A stretch of DNA of 64,000 nt, from NCBI GenBank assembly GCA_910588745.1, contig CAJURK010000009.1:1-64000 (forward strand), given 5' to 3'. Under the pieces are notes generated by a model. That model worked only from the letters and a program-made list of their open reading frames with translations. It was not told the DNA's origin and ran no database searches. Source of the stretch: an uncultured Dorea sp. (GTDB lineage: Bacteria > Bacillota > Clostridia > Lachnospirales > Lachnospiraceae). Below are positions 1 to 9,174 of this stretch, in pieces. Positions within the stretch are counted from its first letter, which is position 1; each line of letters opens with the position of its first letter. Position numbers and translations under genes: made by a program.

Positions 1-150
1 AGGATAATACCCGCACCATGCAGGAGTAATTTTAAATAAATGCAAAATTGCAGGTAGCAAGGCGGCAGGCAGACCATGCTCACTCACACCAATAGTTGCA
101 GTTCTTCCCCAAATACGTTAGAATAAGAATAATCTGACAGGAGAACTACT

Positions 151-2526
151 ATGAATAAAAAAACATTAAGCAAATTAGAATTTTATAAGATTACGGAACT
201 TTTAACAGAAGAAGCTTCCACCCCCGGGGGCCAGCGCAAGTGCAGAAATCTAAAACCTTCCACTGACCTGCCGCTCATTGAGACGCTGCAAGAGCAGACA
301 GCCGCCGCTTTTACCCGCATTGTCAAGAAGGGAAAGCCTTCTTTTAGCGGATGCTATCCCATCGAGGATTCCATGAAACGTTTAGAGATCGGCGCGTCCC
401 TAAATGCCGCCGAGCTTCTCCGCATTGCAAAGCTGCTCACGGTCTCTGCCAGGGCGAAGGCTTATGGCAGGCATGATACGGTTGATGAGTTGGCGGACTG
501 CTTAGATATTTATTTTGAGCAGATTGAACCGCTGACCATCTTATCAGGCGAAATTGACCGCTGCATCATCAGCGAAGAAGAGATCAGCGATGACGCCAGC
601 AGCGCTTTAAAACATATACGCAGACAGATCGAACAAATGAACGGCCGGGTTCACGCCACCTTAAACGGCATGGTAAACGGCTCGCTGCGCTCCTACCTGC
701 AGGATCCGATTATTACCATGCGGGGAGACCGCTACTGTATACCGGTGAAATCCGAATACCGTTCCCAGGTTCCCGGCATGATCCACGACCAGTCCGCCAC
801 CGGCTCTACTTTGTTTGTGGAGCCCATGGCTGTCGTGAAACTGAATAATGATTTAAAAGAACTATATGGAAAAGAACAGGAGGAAATACAGGTAATTTTA
901 TCGCGCCTAAGCGCGGACGCGGCGAATTATATTCTGCCGATCCGGAGTAATTACCAGGCTCTGACCGAGTTAGATTTTATCTTCGCAAGAGGGTCTCTCG
1001 CCCTCTCCATGAACGCAGGCAAACCTTTATTTAACAGGGACAGACGCATCCGCATCCGGGAAGGGCGTCATCCCCTGATCGACAAAAGCAAAGTGGTTCC
1101 TATCTCGGTAACTCTGGGAGATGAATTTGACCTGCTGATTATTACCGGACCCAATACCGGCGGCAAAACCGTCACATTAAAAACCATCGGGCTTTTTACT
1201 CTGATGGGCCAGGCCGGGCTTCATATTCCGGCGCTTGACCGGTCGGAGCTTGGAATTTTTGAGGATGTCTATGCGGATATTGGGGACGAGCAGAGTATTG
1301 AACAGAGCCTCAGCACATTCTCCTCCCATATGACGAATATTGTGTCATTCTTAAAGAAAATAAAAGAAGATTCCCTGGTTCTCTTCGACGAACTGGGCGC
1401 CGGAACGGATCCAACCGAAGGCGCCGCCCTTGCGATTGCTATTTTAAGCCATTTACATGCCAGAGGAATCCGCACAATGGCAACCACCCATTACAGCGAA
1501 TTAAAGATATTCGCCTTGCAGACTCCCGGCGTCATGAATGCAAGCTGTGAATTTGACGTGGCTACCCTGCGCCCTACTTATCACCTGCTGATCGGAATTC
1601 CCGGAAAGAGCAACGCATTTGCGATTGCCGGGAAACTGGGACTTCCTGATTATATCATCGAAGACGCCCGAACGCATCTGTCCGAGGAAGCAGAATCCTT
1701 CGAGGACGTACTGACCAATCTGGAGACCACCCGCAAGACCATCGAGAAAGAACAGCAGCAAATTACCTCCTATAAGCGGGAGCTGGAGCGTTTGAAATCA
1801 GAAACCGCATCCAAGCAGAAAAAGCTGGATGAACAGCGCAACCGCATCATCAAAGACGCCAACGAAAAAGCCCACGCCATTTTGCTGGAGGCCAAGCAAA
1901 TGGCCGACGAGACTATAAAGAACTTCCGCAAGTTCGGCAGGGAAGGCATCTCTTCCGCAGAAATAGAAAAAGAACGGGAACGGCTGAAAAAAAAGCTGGA
2001 TTCCACTGGTTCCAAACTGGCGCTGGAATCCTCCGCGCCAAAGAAGAAGCATAAGCCTTCGGAATTTAAATTAGGAGAAACAGTCAAGGTTCTCAGCCTA
2101 AATCTGACCGGAACGGTCACCTCCCTTCCGGATCCCAGAGGTAATCTGCACGTACAGATGGGCATTCTAAATTCCCAGGTACACATTTCTGACCTGGAAA
2201 TCATAGACAGCCAACCCTCCTACTCTTCCGGCTCCATGCCGCGCACCTCAAAAGGGAAGATGAAAATGGGTAAATCCCTGTCCGTAAGGCCGGAGATTAA
2301 TCTGCTGGGCAAAACGGTAGACGAGGCAATCTCCGAACTCGATAAATACTTAGACGACGCCTATATGGCGCGCCTCAGCCCTGTCCGGATTGTACATGGC
2401 AAAGGCACCGGAGCGCTGAGAAACGGTATCCACACCTATTTAAGAAGGCAGAAACATGTAAAGAGCTTTCACCTGGCATCCTTTGGGGAAGGAGATGCCG
2501 GCGTTACCATTGTAGAATTTAAATAA
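151..2526 (+). CDS. mutS2: Endonuclease MutS2
   Basis: This is a MutS2-family ATPase of 791 aa, the usual length. MutS2 proteins act on branched DNA or collided ribosomes rather than in classical mismatch repair. The N-terminal core and clamp helices are followed by the ATPase with a Walker A loop GPNTGGKT at about residues 333-340. A Walker B-type LVLFDELGAGTDP and a TTHYSELK switch follow. A long charged coiled coil spans about 515-620, and a C-terminal Smr nuclease domain spans about 710-791 with its HGKGTGAL motif. The start follows an AGGAG 7 bases upstream. The gene lies 16 bp before a response regulator and may be co-transcribed with it. Confidence 0.96.
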   Translation: MNKKTLSKLEFYKITELLTEEASTPGGQRKCRNLKPSTDLPLIETLQEQTAAAFTRIVKKGKPSFSGCYPIEDSMKRLEIGASLNAAELLRIAKLLTVSARAKAYGRHDTVDELADCLDIYFEQIEPLTILSGEIDRCIISEEEISDDASSALKHIRRQIEQMNGRVHATLNGMVNGSLRSYLQDPIITMRGDRYCIPVKSEYRSQVPGMIHDQSATGSTLFVEPMAVVKLNNDLKELYGKEQEEIQVILSRLSADAANYILPIRSNYQALTELDFIFARGSLALSMNAGKPLFNRDRRIRIREGRHPLIDKSKVVPISVTLGDEFDLLIITGPNTGGKTVTLKTIGLFTLMGQAGLHIPALDRSELGIFEDVYADIGDEQSIEQSLSTFSSHMTNIVSFLKKIKEDSLVLFDELGAGTDPTEGAALAIAILSHLHARGIRTMATTHYSELKIFALQTPGVMNASCEFDVATLRPTYHLLIGIPGKSNAFAIAGKLGLPDYIIEDARTHLSEEAESFEDVLTNLETTRKTIEKEQQQITSYKRELERLKSETASKQKKLDEQRNRIIKDANEKAHAILLEAKQMADETIKNFRKFGREGISSAEIEKERERLKKKLDSTGSKLALESSAPKKKHKPSEFKLGETVKVLSLNLTGTVTSLPDPRGNLHVQMGILNSQVHISDLEIIDSQPSYSSGSMPRTSKGKMKMGKSLSVRPEINLLGKTVDEAISELDKYLDDAYMARLSPVRIVHGKGTGALRNGIHTYLRRQKHVKSFHLASFGEGDAGVTIVEFK

Positions 2527-2542
2527 GGGGGAATAACAAGTT

Positions 2543-3244
2543 ATGGTAAACAAACAGAAAATCCTGATTGTTGACGATGATGAAAATATTGCAGAGCTGA
2601 TTTCTCTGTATCTCACAAAGGAATGCTTCGATACCAAGCTCGTATACGACGGTGAGGCCGCCCTGGCCGCCTTTGATACCTACCAGCCGGGTCTGATCCT
2701 TCTGGACGTCATGCTTCCCGGCATAGACGGGTATCAGGTATGCAGAGAAATCCGCGCCCGCTCTCAGACCCCGATCATTATGCTCTCCGCTAAAGGCGAA
2801 GTTTTTGACAAGGTGCTGGGATTGGAGCTTGGCGCCGACGATTACATCATGAAGCCCTTTGATTCCAAAGAAATGGTTGCCAGGGTCAAGGCCGTTCTCC
2901 GCAGATATCAGCCCTCCAAACCAGAGACTCGCGCAGAAACCCCTTCCAAGCGGGTTGAACATCCGGAACTGGTCATCAACCTGACCAATTATTCTGTTCT
3001 TGTAAACGGACAAAATGTTGATATGCCCCCTAAAGAGCTGGAACTGTTGTATTTCCTTGCCTCTTCTCCCAATCAGGTATTTACCAGAGAACAGCTTCTC
3101 GATCATATCTGGGGATATGAATACATTGGAGATACCCGAACCGTAGACGTCCACATCAAACGTCTGCGGGAAAAAATAGGAGACCATGCCTCCTGGAGTC
3201 TTAGCACCGTCTGGGGAATCGGATACAAATTTGAAGTAAAATAA
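2543..3244 (+). CDS. OmpR/PhoB-family response regulator
   Basis: This 233-aa DNA-binding response regulator has an N-terminal receiver domain (about 5-118). It carries the acidic pair in VDDDEN, the phosphoacceptor D55 in LLDVMLPG and a switch lysine after MLSA. A short linker leads to a winged-helix domain (about 140-230) with the typical FTREQLLDHIWG and TRTVDVHIKRLREKIG segments. It sits between mutS2 and a histidine kinase and is probably phosphorylated by that kinase. A GGGGG-type ribosome site precedes the ATG. Its target genes are not evident; the downstream PrdA-like gene is one candidate by position only. Confidence 0.95.
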   Translation: MVNKQKILIVDDDENIAELISLYLTKECFDTKLVYDGEAALAAFDTYQPGLILLDVMLPGIDGYQVCREIRARSQTPIIMLSAKGEVFDKVLGLELGADDYIMKPFDSKEMVARVKAVLRRYQPSKPETRAETPSKRVEHPELVINLTNYSVLVNGQNVDMPPKELELLYFLASSPNQVFTREQLLDHIWGYEYIGDTRTVDVHIKRLREKIGDHASWSLSTVWGIGYKFEVK

Positions 3245-3316
3245 AATTCCCTTGCCCTCCGTGGAGGGGTATTCGCCCCGACAGTAACAGTGCAAACAGT
3301 AAAGGATCCGCTATTT

Positions 3317-4744
3317 ATGAATGATAGAAAGCTTCACTTTAACAGTACCCTGCATTTAAAATTTATACTTGTATATATTATATTTGGCTTTTTAGCCGCT
3401 TTCATAACCGCTATGATGGTTCCCGGCTTTATCCATGACCAATTAGCCGCCTCCGCCGCAAACGACTTATATAAGAGCGCTAACGTTGTCGCCACCCGCT
3501 ATCTGCCCGGGTATTTTAACGAAGAAATCTCTCTTCCTGATCTGCGGATTCAATTGAAAGGAATCGTCGCTTATACGGAAGCCGCGGCATGGTTTACAGA
3601 CACAAAAGGGAATATCCTATGCAGCAGCCGACCGGAAGATTATCCGCTTACCCCGGCTTTTATTGAAGATTTCAACCCGGCTGAAAATGCAGGCGCAACC
3701 TATCAGCAGGGAACTTATCATGATTATTTTGAAGATGAAGTAATTACAGTTATTGCGCCTGTTGTCGAGGGTTTCAGCACCCGCGGATACTTTCTGCTCC
3801 ATCAAAACCTGGGGGATATCGCACAGCTTCAAAAAAAACTAGCGCGCCATATTTACCTTACTATTACAATCGTATACTTATTTTCCTTTATCGTTTTTCT
3901 GGCCTTTGAGCTAATGGTTTACCTGCCTTTACGCCGGATTACCGAAGCCGCCGCCCAGTATGCTCTGGGAAATTTGGATTATGAAGTTCCTGTCATTGCG
4001 GAGGATGAGATGGGGTATTTGTCCGCCTCTTTAAATTATATGTCCGCTCAGCTCCGTGATATGGATGCCTACCAGAAGACCTTTGTGGCCAATGTATCCC
4101 ACGATTTCCGCTCTCCCCTTACCTCCATCAAAGGGTATGTGGAAGCTATTGCCGACGGCACCATTCCGCCGGAGCTTCAGGAAAAATACCTGAATATCAT
4201 TCTGTTCGAGACAGAGCGGCTAACAGATCTGACCCGGGATCTTTTGGAGCTGAACGAATTTGACACCAAAAACCTCCTGCTGGACAAAGCTTCCTTTGAC
4301 ATCCATGAAGTCATCCGAAATACGGCCGCCTCTTTTGAAGGAACCTGTACTGAAAAACGGATTTCTATCGAACTTGTGCTGGCAACAAAGCATCTGAATG
4401 TAATCGCCGACAAGCGCAAAATTCAGCAGGTTCTCTATAACCTCATTGATAACGCCATTAAATTCAGCGACTTAGACTCAATCATTACCGTAGAAACTAC
4501 CGACCGGGCAGACAAAGTGGTCACTTCCGTCAAAGATAACGGCGTAGGTATTCCCAGGGAATCGCTAAATAAAATCTGGGAACGGTTCTACAAAACAGAC
4601 GCTTCCCGGGGCAGAGATAAAAAGGGGACTGGCTTAGGCTTATCCATTGTAAAAGAATCCATACAGGCCCACGGCGAGAATATCAACGTAATCAGCACGG
4701 AAGGCGTAGGAACCGAATTCACCTTTACCCTGCCCAAAGGCTGA
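3317..4744 (+). CDS. Membrane sensor histidine kinase (PhoR/VicK-like)
   Basis: This kinase of about 475 aa is the likely partner of the upstream regulator. It has a transmembrane helix at about 13-35, an extracytoplasmic sensor, and a second helix at about 178-203. A HAMP linker, a HisKA domain with H262 in VSHDFRSPLTS, and a HATPase domain with N, G1 (DNGVGIP) and G2 (GTGLGLSI) boxes follow. A GTG at 3290 would give a 9-residue longer protein. I prefer the ATG at 3317 because AAAGGA lies about 10 bases before it. The signal sensed cannot be inferred. Confidence 0.94.
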   Translation: MNDRKLHFNSTLHLKFILVYIIFGFLAAFITAMMVPGFIHDQLAASAANDLYKSANVVATRYLPGYFNEEISLPDLRIQLKGIVAYTEAAAWFTDTKGNILCSSRPEDYPLTPAFIEDFNPAENAGATYQQGTYHDYFEDEVITVIAPVVEGFSTRGYFLLHQNLGDIAQLQKKLARHIYLTITIVYLFSFIVFLAFELMVYLPLRRITEAAAQYALGNLDYEVPVIAEDEMGYLSASLNYMSAQLRDMDAYQKTFVANVSHDFRSPLTSIKGYVEAIADGTIPPELQEKYLNIILFETERLTDLTRDLLELNEFDTKNLLLDKASFDIHEVIRNTAASFEGTCTEKRISIELVLATKHLNVIADKRKIQQVLYNLIDNAIKFSDLDSIITVETTDRADKVVTSVKDNGVGIPRESLNKIWERFYKTDASRGRDKKGTGLGLSIVKESIQAHGENINVISTEGVGTEFTFTLPKG

Positions 4745-4791
4745 TTCTATAGACAAATTCAATAACCAGCGCCTCTTATTGTAAAAAACGA

Positions 4792-4821
4792 TTGGATTTT
4801 ACAAATCTCGAAGACTATACT
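4792..4821 (+). promoter_or_regulatory. Candidate sigma-A promoter for the PrdA-like gene
   Basis: A TTGGAT box and a TATACT box are separated by 18 bases, just downstream of the kinase stop and upstream of an AGGAGG ribosome site. It suggests the orphan PrdA-like gene has its own transcript. This is a consensus match by eye only. Confidence 0.4.
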
Positions 4822-4853
4822 GATGGTAAGTATGAATATAGGAGGTAGAAATT

Positions 4854-5264
4854 ATGTCTATTACAGCAGAAACAGCGAAAGCCCACGCAAAAGATCCGGC
4901 AGTACTATGCTGCCGCGCAGAAGCCGGCATCACTATCGAACCAGCAAACCTTGAGGATCCAGCTATCTTTGATGAATTGGTAGATTCCGGCCTGTTGAAT
5001 TTGGACGAATGCCTGACGATCGAACAGGTTCTGGGCGCAAAATTAACCAAGACAAGCGATTCTCTCTGCGCCCTGACCTCTGATAATGTAGAAGGTTACA
5101 AAGAAGCCGGCGCTGCAGACGAACCGGCGGAAGAAGCTCCCGCTAAGGCAGAAACGCCTTCCGTAAGCGGAAGCGCAGAGGGAATGGTTACTACCGTAAA
5201 ACATGGCAAGGTAGTAATTTCCATTAAAGAAGGAAAGGATATCTATCTGGAACTTCCAATCTAG
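4854..5264 (+). CDS. Orphan protein resembling the N-terminal region of D-proline reductase proprotein PrdA
   Basis: This is a 136-aa soluble protein. Its opening (MSITAETAKAHAKDPAVLCC), the segments ANLEDPAIFDELVDSGLL and VLGAKLTKT, and the closing IKEGKDIYLELPI match, from memory, the first part of PrdA. PrdA is the pyruvoyl-generating proprotein of D-proline reductase. PrdA is about 600 aa, and everything after the first quarter, including the autocleavage region, is absent here. An Ala/Glu/Pro-rich linker (about 84-108) joins the two conserved blocks. A strong AGGAGG and its own promoter argue for expression. No prdB, prdC or prdE is in the window. The homology is recalled rather than searched, and the function is unknown. 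Confidence 0.6.
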   Translation: MSITAETAKAHAKDPAVLCCRAEAGITIEPANLEDPAIFDELVDSGLLNLDECLTIEQVLGAKLTKTSDSLCALTSDNVEGYKEAGAADEPAEEAPAKAETPSVSGSAEGMVTTVKHGKVVISIKEGKDIYLELPI

Positions 5265-5280
5265 AAACCTTCATAAACGC

Positions 5281-5356
5281 AAAAGGGACTATCGGAACAT
5301 GCAGTTTGCCTGCAATATATTATGCAAATAACGCCATCCCGACAGTCCCTTTTTTC
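5281..5356. repeat. Palindromic dispersed element, copy A (also a likely bidirectional terminator)
   Basis: This is an imperfect palindrome with outer arms AAAAGGGACTATCGG and CCGACAGTCCCTTTTTT and an inner TGCAATATATTATGCA core. It lies between convergent genes 16 bp after the PrdA-like stop. The T run makes it a plausible terminator on the plus strand. It belongs to the same family as the elements at 7681, 15344 and 41449. Confidence 0.75.
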
Positions 5357-5395
5357 ATGTATTTCTTAGCCCCACGAAAACACGGCTTCCGATTG

Positions 5396-6667
5396 TTATT
5401 TTGTGTACAGCATCTGCTGCGTTTCTTTCCTATCCAGATTCTCCGCTGTCACCCAAATATATCCGGTATCAATCTCCGCTTCATTGCCGCTTTCAAGCAC
5501 GCACCTGGCCTCAGCTACGACAGCCGCATACCCCATGCCGTAAGGGTTCTGCACAACCAATCCAAAAATTTTCCCATCCCTTAAGGCTTCTATCTCTTCT
5601 TTATCCGCATCGTATCCAATGATTACTACATCGTCCATTTCCATTTCTTCGCACAGCGATACCATCTTCAAAGCGGCCTGCCCGTTCGTTCCAAAAACGC
5701 CCTTGATATCCGGATTCTTTTCTAAGATATATTGATATACCTCTTCATCTGTAACCGCCTGTACCGCCTCCTCAGACAATACTGATTCATCCACTGCGGC
5801 ATCCTGCAATTCTTTCTCTGCTGCAGCATCATCCTGCTCCGGATTCTCGCCATCGTCTTCTTCCTCGTTTACAGCAGGCAGCCCTGCGCGTTCTCTGACA
5901 ATTCTCTCCCGCAGCTCATCCAGCCTGTCCATATAATAAATTTCCGTAACAGAGATATCCGGATAGCTCTCCTTAAGCTCCTGCGCGAAACTCTCCGCAC
6001 GTTCCCTGCAGGTAATCGCTCTGCTGTCGTGAGCGAGGATTAACACCCGGCCTTCCTCTTCTAATTCTTCCGCCATATGCGCTGCCGCTTCAGAAGAAGC
6101 TTTCTTATTATCCGTTGAAATATTGGCCATAATTCCCTGATAGCTGCTGACGGAATCGAAGGTTATAATGGGAATCCCATTCTGCACCGCCAAATCAAAC
6201 TGTACATTGCAGGACTGGGAATCTATAATTGAAATCCCCAGGGCTGAAGGATATCTTGCCAGCTCTTCATCCAGAATATTCACCTGCTCGTCCACATTAT
6301 CCGCGTCAGCCGGCCCGCTATACACCACCTTAATCTTGTCGCCGCCTGTATAGTTCAGTTCCTTGTTCAAATCAGAGACAGCCGCCTCCGCTCCCGCCTT
6401 TACCATCTGCCAGTACTCCTGCGTACCGCCCTTTCCAATCACCGAAAAATAAGTTGCAGGCTCCACGTCCAGCCCGTCTATATTCCCGTACGCCGATGGT
6501 GATATAATTTCCAATTTCGCCTGTTTCATACGCTCCGCCGCTTCCTCCGGTGTTTCTTTCTTCTCGGTCTTAACCGGGGCCTCCTGCTCCTTTGGCTCCG
6601 CGGCGCATGCTCCCGCAAGCGCCGCCATGCAAATGCTCAGAAGCGCTGCCATCCATCTCTTTTTCAT
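5396..6667 (-). CDS. Substrate-binding lipoprotein, Peripla_BP_4 (sugar ABC) type
   Basis: This 423-aa secreted binding protein has a signal peptide ending in a lipobox around C21 (ALAGAC), then an Ala/Glu/Lys-rich tether to about residue 60. The type I periplasmic fold contains the pattern common in ribose/xylose-binding proteins (QEYWQMVKAGAEAA, NGIPIITFDS, GVFGTNGQAA, VIIGYDADKEE). An acidic insertion at about 264-308, rich in D and E, interrupts the second lobe. No permease or ATPase gene is adjacent, so it may serve a distant transporter or act as a sensor. Start supported by GGGAG upstream. Confidence 0.88.
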   Translation of the reverse strand: MKKRWMAALLSICMAALAGACAAEPKEQEAPVKTEKKETPEEAAERMKQAKLEIISPSAYGNIDGLDVEPATYFSVIGKGGTQEYWQMVKAGAEAAVSDLNKELNYTGGDKIKVVYSGPADADNVDEQVNILDEELARYPSALGISIIDSQSCNVQFDLAVQNGIPIITFDSVSSYQGIMANISTDNKKASSEAAAHMAEELEEEGRVLILAHDSRAITCRERAESFAQELKESYPDISVTEIYYMDRLDELRERIVRERAGLPAVNEEEDDGENPEQDDAAAEKELQDAAVDESVLSEEAVQAVTDEEVYQYILEKNPDIKGVFGTNGQAALKMVSLCEEMEMDDVVIIGYDADKEEIEALRDGKIFGLVVQNPYGMGYAAVVAEARCVLESGNEAEIDTGYIWVTAENLDRKETQQMLYTK

Positions 6668-6816
6668 AACTTTATTCTCCCAACATAATATTAGTTACCG
6701 TCCACAGATTCCTGTCAACAATAACATATGCTATCTACTGTTATACAATAAATCTGTGAAAAAGTCTTGAAAAATTTCTTAAAATTTCTCGTATTTGTTT
6801 TTGAACATGAAATAGC

Positions 6817-6845
6817 TTGTATATTTACTGTTTTTGTATTATGAT
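6817..6845 (+). promoter_or_regulatory. Promoter of the ferredoxin gene
   Basis: TTGTAT and TATGAT hexamers are 17 bases apart, about 65 bases before the ferredoxin ATG. The surrounding stretch is AT-rich and shared with the divergent binding-protein gene. Identified by eye. Confidence 0.5.
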
Positions 6846-6909
6846 AATAAAAAGCTGATATATATCAGTCTTGTGAATATCACATAAACTTTATAAGGAG
6901 GTACTTATC

Positions 6910-7080
6910 ATGGCATATGTAATTAGCGATGACTGCATTTCTTGCGGAGCTTGCGCGGCTCAGTGTCCGGCAGAGGCTATTGTTGAGGGTGATGGACATT
7001 TCGAGATTAAAGCTGAAGCTTGTGTTGACTGCGGCTCTTGTGCAGATCAGTGTCCAGTAGAGGCTATCTCTGCAGAGTAG
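6910..7080 (+). CDS. 2x[4Fe-4S] ferredoxin
   Basis: This 56-aa clostridial-type ferredoxin is a cytoplasmic low-potential electron carrier. Two classic motifs are visible: CISCGACAAQCP and CVDCGSCADQCP, each CX2CX2CX3CP, giving eight cysteine ligands for two cubane clusters. The length is typical. An AAGGAGG lies 7 bases before the ATG. It is transcribed alone, with a promoter upstream and a strong terminator 45 bases after the stop. Likely partners include the activator of the dehydratase locus near 61 kb, but that is inference. Confidence 0.97.
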   Translation: MAYVISDDCISCGACAAQCPAEAIVEGDGHFEIKAEACVDCGSCADQCPVEAISAE

Positions 7081-7124
7081 TCCGGAGAACTCTTACCTTC
7101 AATGTATAAGAGTAATAATCGAGG

Positions 7125-7153
7125 AAAAGACAACCTGCGCGGTTGTCTTTTTT
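7125..7153 (+). terminator. Rho-independent terminator of the ferredoxin gene
   Basis: A stem AAGACAACC/GGTTGTCTT with a short TGCGC loop is followed by T6, immediately downstream of the ferredoxin gene. Confidence 0.9.
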
Positions 7154-7287
7154 GTTCTTTAGAAACGAAAACGCTTCAATTATTGCGAAAGCTGTCGCAT
7201 AAATCTTTGTTTTGCCCGACTGCTTCTGACAAGATCTTCTTCTTAGACATGCTATACTTCTGCATACAAAAATAAGGGGGTATTCCT

Positions 7288-7653
7288 ATGGGAAACGCAT
7301 TAAATACATTAAGTAATGCCACAAAAGAGGACACCAAACTGTATAACTGCATCAAAGAATTGTACGAGCAGGGCGTACCGTTTGAAGAATTGAAGGCATT
7401 GATTCCAGATATGAAACGCACCAGGGAGCAGCTCCGTTTCAAAAGAATGCTGGAAAACAACAATGAGATGCTGGTTTCTATGATTACAAAAGAAATGTCC
7501 TTTCTTCTGGACGCGAAAGAACGCCAGCAGGAAGAAGAATTTCGTAAAATCGACCAGCTTATCCGCCAACAGCAGAATCTGCGCAAAGAGTCGTCTCAGA
7601 CAACCACTGTGGGCAAGTTAAAAAAAATGCTGCTTCCAGGGTCACTGACGTAA
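7288..7653 (+). CDS. Uncharacterised small helical protein
   Basis: This 121-aa protein is not recognised. The sequence is predicted mostly helical and highly charged, with a coiled-coil-like stretch at about 75-105 rich in E, Q, K and R. There is no signal peptide or membrane segment. The GVPFEELKALIPDMKRTREQ region could be a small helix-turn-helix, but this is not compelling. An AAGGGGG ribosome site precedes the ATG. It is monocistronic, convergent with dnaB, and its 3' end carries palindromic element copy B. Confidence 0.65.
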   Translation: MGNALNTLSNATKEDTKLYNCIKELYEQGVPFEELKALIPDMKRTREQLRFKRMLENNNEMLVSMITKEMSFLLDAKERQQEEEFRKIDQLIRQQQNLRKESSQTTTVGKLKKMLLPGSLT

Positions 7654-7680
7654 CAAGTTAACCATACATACAAGCAAATA

Positions 7681-7771
7681 GAGGGTTGCCGGGAAATACT
7701 GTTTTCATACGAATATATTGGTGAAACGAAACAATATATTCGTAAAAGCACAACATTCCCTGCAGCCCCCA
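7681..7771. repeat. Palindromic dispersed element, copy B
   Basis: The perfect inner stem ACGAATATATTG/CAATATATTCGT closes an 11-base loop. The imperfect outer arms start GAGGGTTGCCGGGAA and end TTCCCTGCAGCCCCC. It is positioned between convergent genes, 12 bp from the dnaB stop, and belongs to the same family as copies A, C and D. Confidence 0.8.
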
Positions 7772-7782
7772 TAGACGGCGCT

Positions 7783-9123
7783 CTATTCCTGCCATTTTAA
7801 ATTTGCAAACTTTGTATAATCCGGAAGCCACGCCAGATTTACCGTCCCGATGGGGCCGTTTCTCTGCTTGGCAATAATAATCTCCGCCTGATTCGGCGTA
7901 TCGGTATCTTTATGATAATAATCATCCCGGTAAATAAACATAACCACGTCCGCATCCTGCTCAATCGCGCCGGATTCTCTCAAGTCCGACAGCATCGGCC
8001 GATGATCCGGGCGCTGTTCTACCGCCCGGCTAAGCTGCGATAACGCAATCACCGGAACATGCAGTTCTCTTGCTATCGCTTTCAAAGACCGGGATATCTC
8101 CGAAATTTCCTGCTGTCTGGAATCACTTCGTTTTCCGATGCTGCCGCTCATCAACTGCAAGTAATCGATAATAATCAGCTTTAGGCCATGCTCCAACTTA
8201 TACTTCCGGCATTTCGACCGGAGTTCTGTCACCGAGATACCAGGCGTATCGTCAATAATCAAATGCGACTTCCCGATAATCCCCGCGCTTTCAATCAGCT
8301 TCTCCCAGTCTGAATCCTTAAGATTCCCGGTTCTTAAGCTCTGTGAATCCACCTGGGACTCCAGGGAAAACAAACGGTTAACAAGCTGTTCCTTTGACAT
8401 CTCCAGGCTAAATATCGCTACGCTCTGATTCGCTTTAAAAGCAACATGCTGGGCAATGTTCAGCACAAACGCTGTCTTTCCCATAGACGGCCTCGCCGCA
8501 ACCAGCACCAAATCCGACGGCTGAAGCCCGGACAGCTTATAATCCAAATCCAGGAATCCGGTAGGAATCCCTGTTACGGTTCCTTTACTTTTCGACGCTT
8601 TCTCAATCCGATCCAGCGCATTTAATACAACTTCCTTAATCGGAACATAGTCTCCCGTATTCCGTCTTTGAAGTAGTTCAAAGACCCGCTTCTCCGTGGT
8701 TTCCAAAATCTCTTCCATCGATTCCGTCCCCACATAACAGGTATTCGCAATCTCCTCATTGAGCCGTATCAGCTTACGCAGCATCGATTTCTCATACACA
8801 ATCTGCGCATAATACTTCACATTCGCCGAAGTAGGAACTACTACAAGCAATTCCCGCACAAATTCCAGACTGGATATCTCCTCCGGAACATCCTTTTCTT
8901 TCAGCCGTTCCTGAAGGGTAATCAGATCTGCCGGTTTTCCTTCATTAAATAGCTCTACCATCGACTCAAAGATAATTCCATACGACGCCTGATAAAAATC
9001 CTCCCTGCCGATAGCCTCTGACGCAGTCATAATTGCATCTTTATCCATCAACATGGCTCCAACGACAGACTGCTCCGCCTCTATGCTATGGGGCAGTACC
9101 CTTTTAATGAGCGCTTCCTCCAT
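7783..9123 (-). CDS. dnaB: Replicative DNA helicase DnaB
   Basis: This 446-aa hexameric replication-fork helicase has an N-terminal DnaB domain (about 8-110, PHSIEAEQSVVGAML). A linker leads to the RecA-like ATPase domain with Walker A ARPSMGKTAF near residue 212 and Walker B LIIIDYLQLM. The ending is QRNGPIGTVNLAW. It follows rplI by 51 bp, so gdpP-rplI-dnaB form the conserved Firmicutes operon on the minus strand. There are no introns or inteins, and the length is normal. Confidence 0.97.
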   Translation of the reverse strand: MEEALIKRVLPHSIEAEQSVVGAMLMDKDAIMTASEAIGREDFYQASYGIIFESMVELFNEGKPADLITLQERLKEKDVPEEISSLEFVRELLVVVPTSANVKYYAQIVYEKSMLRKLIRLNEEIANTCYVGTESMEEILETTEKRVFELLQRRNTGDYVPIKEVVLNALDRIEKASKSKGTVTGIPTGFLDLDYKLSGLQPSDLVLVAARPSMGKTAFVLNIAQHVAFKANQSVAIFSLEMSKEQLVNRLFSLESQVDSQSLRTGNLKDSDWEKLIESAGIIGKSHLIIDDTPGISVTELRSKCRKYKLEHGLKLIIIDYLQLMSGSIGKRSDSRQQEISEISRSLKAIARELHVPVIALSQLSRAVEQRPDHRPMLSDLRESGAIEQDADVVMFIYRDDYYHKDTDTPNQAEIIIAKQRNGPIGTVNLAWLPDYTKFANLKWQE

Positions 9124-9174
9124 CCTTTTCCTCCGTTTCGGCTATGCCTGAAATGCACCTTTCTTGCCCTGATC

